Of a DNA stretch of 64,000 nt, positions 63,267 to 64,000 are shown one piece after another. The notes under the pieces are model-generated. The model made no database searches and was not told where the DNA came from. It worked only from the letters and a program-made list of their open reading frames with translations. Each line of letters opens with the position of its first letter. The first letter of the stretch is position 1. The stretch is from assembly GCF_009834915.1 (NCBI RefSeq), contig NZ_WVHS01000004.1, forward strand, positions 434,001-498,000. The letters are read 5' to 3'. Both the position numbers and the translations under genes were made by a program. Source of the stretch: Hufsiella ginkgonis. Lineage in GTDB: Bacteria > Bacteroidota > Bacteroidia > Sphingobacteriales > Sphingobacteriaceae.

Positions 63267-64000
63267 TTATTTCTTCCCGGTAAGTGATTTAATCGCCTTA
63301 ATCTCGTTCCCGCTAAAAACCGAACCGTCTTTCCTGAAGATGTCATGGAACCACAATTCCGGCTCTTTGCCATCAGGCCGCGGGGTATCCCATGCATAGA
63401 TCGTGTTGGTTTTGCCGGATACGAAACCCCAGTTTATGGCGCCAACGTTTTCCTGTTTCAGCATCGGCATCACCGTCTGGAAAAGGCTGCCGTTCCTGCG
63501 TGCCATGTATTCGGTACAAACGATCGGGCGGTTATATTTACGAAGCTCACGGATCTTTTCCTGGTGGAAATCTACATACCCGTAATGGTGATAAGTGATG
63601 ATATCCGAGTTTTCCAACTGGTATTTGTTCAGGTTATCAAACGCGGGACTATAATTCCATACGCCTGAGGTAAGCGGCTGCGAAGGGTTCACCTCGCGTG
63701 CCCAACTGAAAATGGATTTTAGCAAGGCGAGGCTCTTATCTACGTACTGGCTGTTACCGGGCTCGTTGTACAAGTCCCACATTACAATACGTTTGTCGTT
63801 TTTAAAGGTAGTGAGAATGTCTTTTACATAGCTTTCCAGCATTTTCAGGCTATCGGCATTGTTGCGGATAACCGTTCCCGGGTCGCGCACCCAGCCGCTG
63901 TTATGCACCCCTGTTTTTGGAGCGGGTTGTTTCCCGGCGTGGTACTCGTCGTTCCAGCAATCGTCGAAAAACACGAACATGGTTTTAATTCCATGCCGGG
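63267..64000 (-). CDS. GH5-like exported glycoside hydrolase, 5' part missing (off right edge)
   Basis: The frame runs off the right edge; the visible part (about 244 residues) reads GIKTMFVFFDDCWND at its start. Acid/base Glu is in WDLYNEPGN and the nucleophile Glu in VCTEYMAR, the GH-A clan pattern of cellulase-family glycosyl hydrolases (GH5 or GH2-like). An internal ATG at 63980 exists but the conserved sequence before it shows it is not the start. Same direction as the sulfatase, 97 bp upstream of it. Confidence 0.87.
   Translation of the reverse strand, partial: RHGIKTMFVFFDDCWNDEYHAGKQPAPKTGVHNSGWVRDPGTVIRNNADSLKMLESYVKDILTTFKNDKRIVMWDLYNEPGNSQYVDKSLALLKSIFSWAREVNPSQPLTSGVWNYSPAFDNLNKYQLENSDIITYHHYGYVDFHQEKIRELRKYNRPIVCTEYMARRNGSLFQTVMPMLKQENVGAINWGFVSGKTNTIYAWDTPRPDGKEPELWFHDIFRKDGSVFSGNEIKAIKSLTGKK

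Overview
The window reads as chromosomal DNA of a Bacteroidota species, most likely a Chitinophagaceae-type soil or plant-associated bacterium. The evidence is SusC/SusD pairs, LytTR and AraC regulators, lipoproteins with short lipoboxes, a type IX secretion adhesin with a gliding-motility-type C-terminal domain, promoter -7 elements of the form TAnnTTTG, and an absence of clear Shine-Dalgarno sites. No taxonomic search was possible.

Layout. 1-1264: 5' part of a secreted kelch-type protein that runs off the left edge. 1543-16380: a polysaccharide utilisation locus. It holds two esterases that each end in a ricin-type lectin module, a GH71/99-like protein, a GH63-like glycosidase, a SusC/SusD/DUF3823 operon, and a convergent LytS-type kinase/LytTR regulator pair. 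Three promoters in it carry GTTA repeats phased at 11 bp (or close multiples), with the last repeat always 16 nt before the -7 element, so I infer one shared activator. 16559-19883: an HGSNAT-like acyltransferase, a decayed stretch with a perfect 18-bp inverted repeat, a membrane-tethered LuxR-type regulator and a DUF4199 protein. 19931-24851: a large soluble hybrid histidine kinase and a BNR-propeller protein.

24946-31316: an RND multidrug efflux operon (adaptor, pump, outer membrane channel) with a small acidic membrane protein at its head. 31317-34754: a leader region with a foldable element, then a copper operon (CopA ATPase, HMA chaperone, an AraC regulator with an HMA-like N-terminus). 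34785-41773: a CPA2 antiporter, a QorR/QorB-like divergent pair, a DUF6660 protein with a TonB receptor, an SDR and a DinB-fold protein. 42194-46996: a 1600-residue modular surface protein behind a 24-bp inverted repeat. 47115-47270: two tRNA-Cys genes, the second with a poor acceptor stem. 47480-49752: a PhnB-like protein, an SDR and a nitrilase.

49781-57845: a minus-strand cluster of M1 peptidase, S9 dipeptidyl peptidase, hydroxyproline deaminase, hydroxyproline epimerase, D-amino-acid dehydrogenase and AraC regulator. It looks like a route from collagen-type peptides to hydroxyproline catabolism. 57946-64000: a second minus-strand set of glycan-related exported proteins (DUF1080, GtaA-like, sulfatase, GH5-like), cut at the right edge.

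No phage genes, transposases, CRISPR arrays or rRNA genes were seen.
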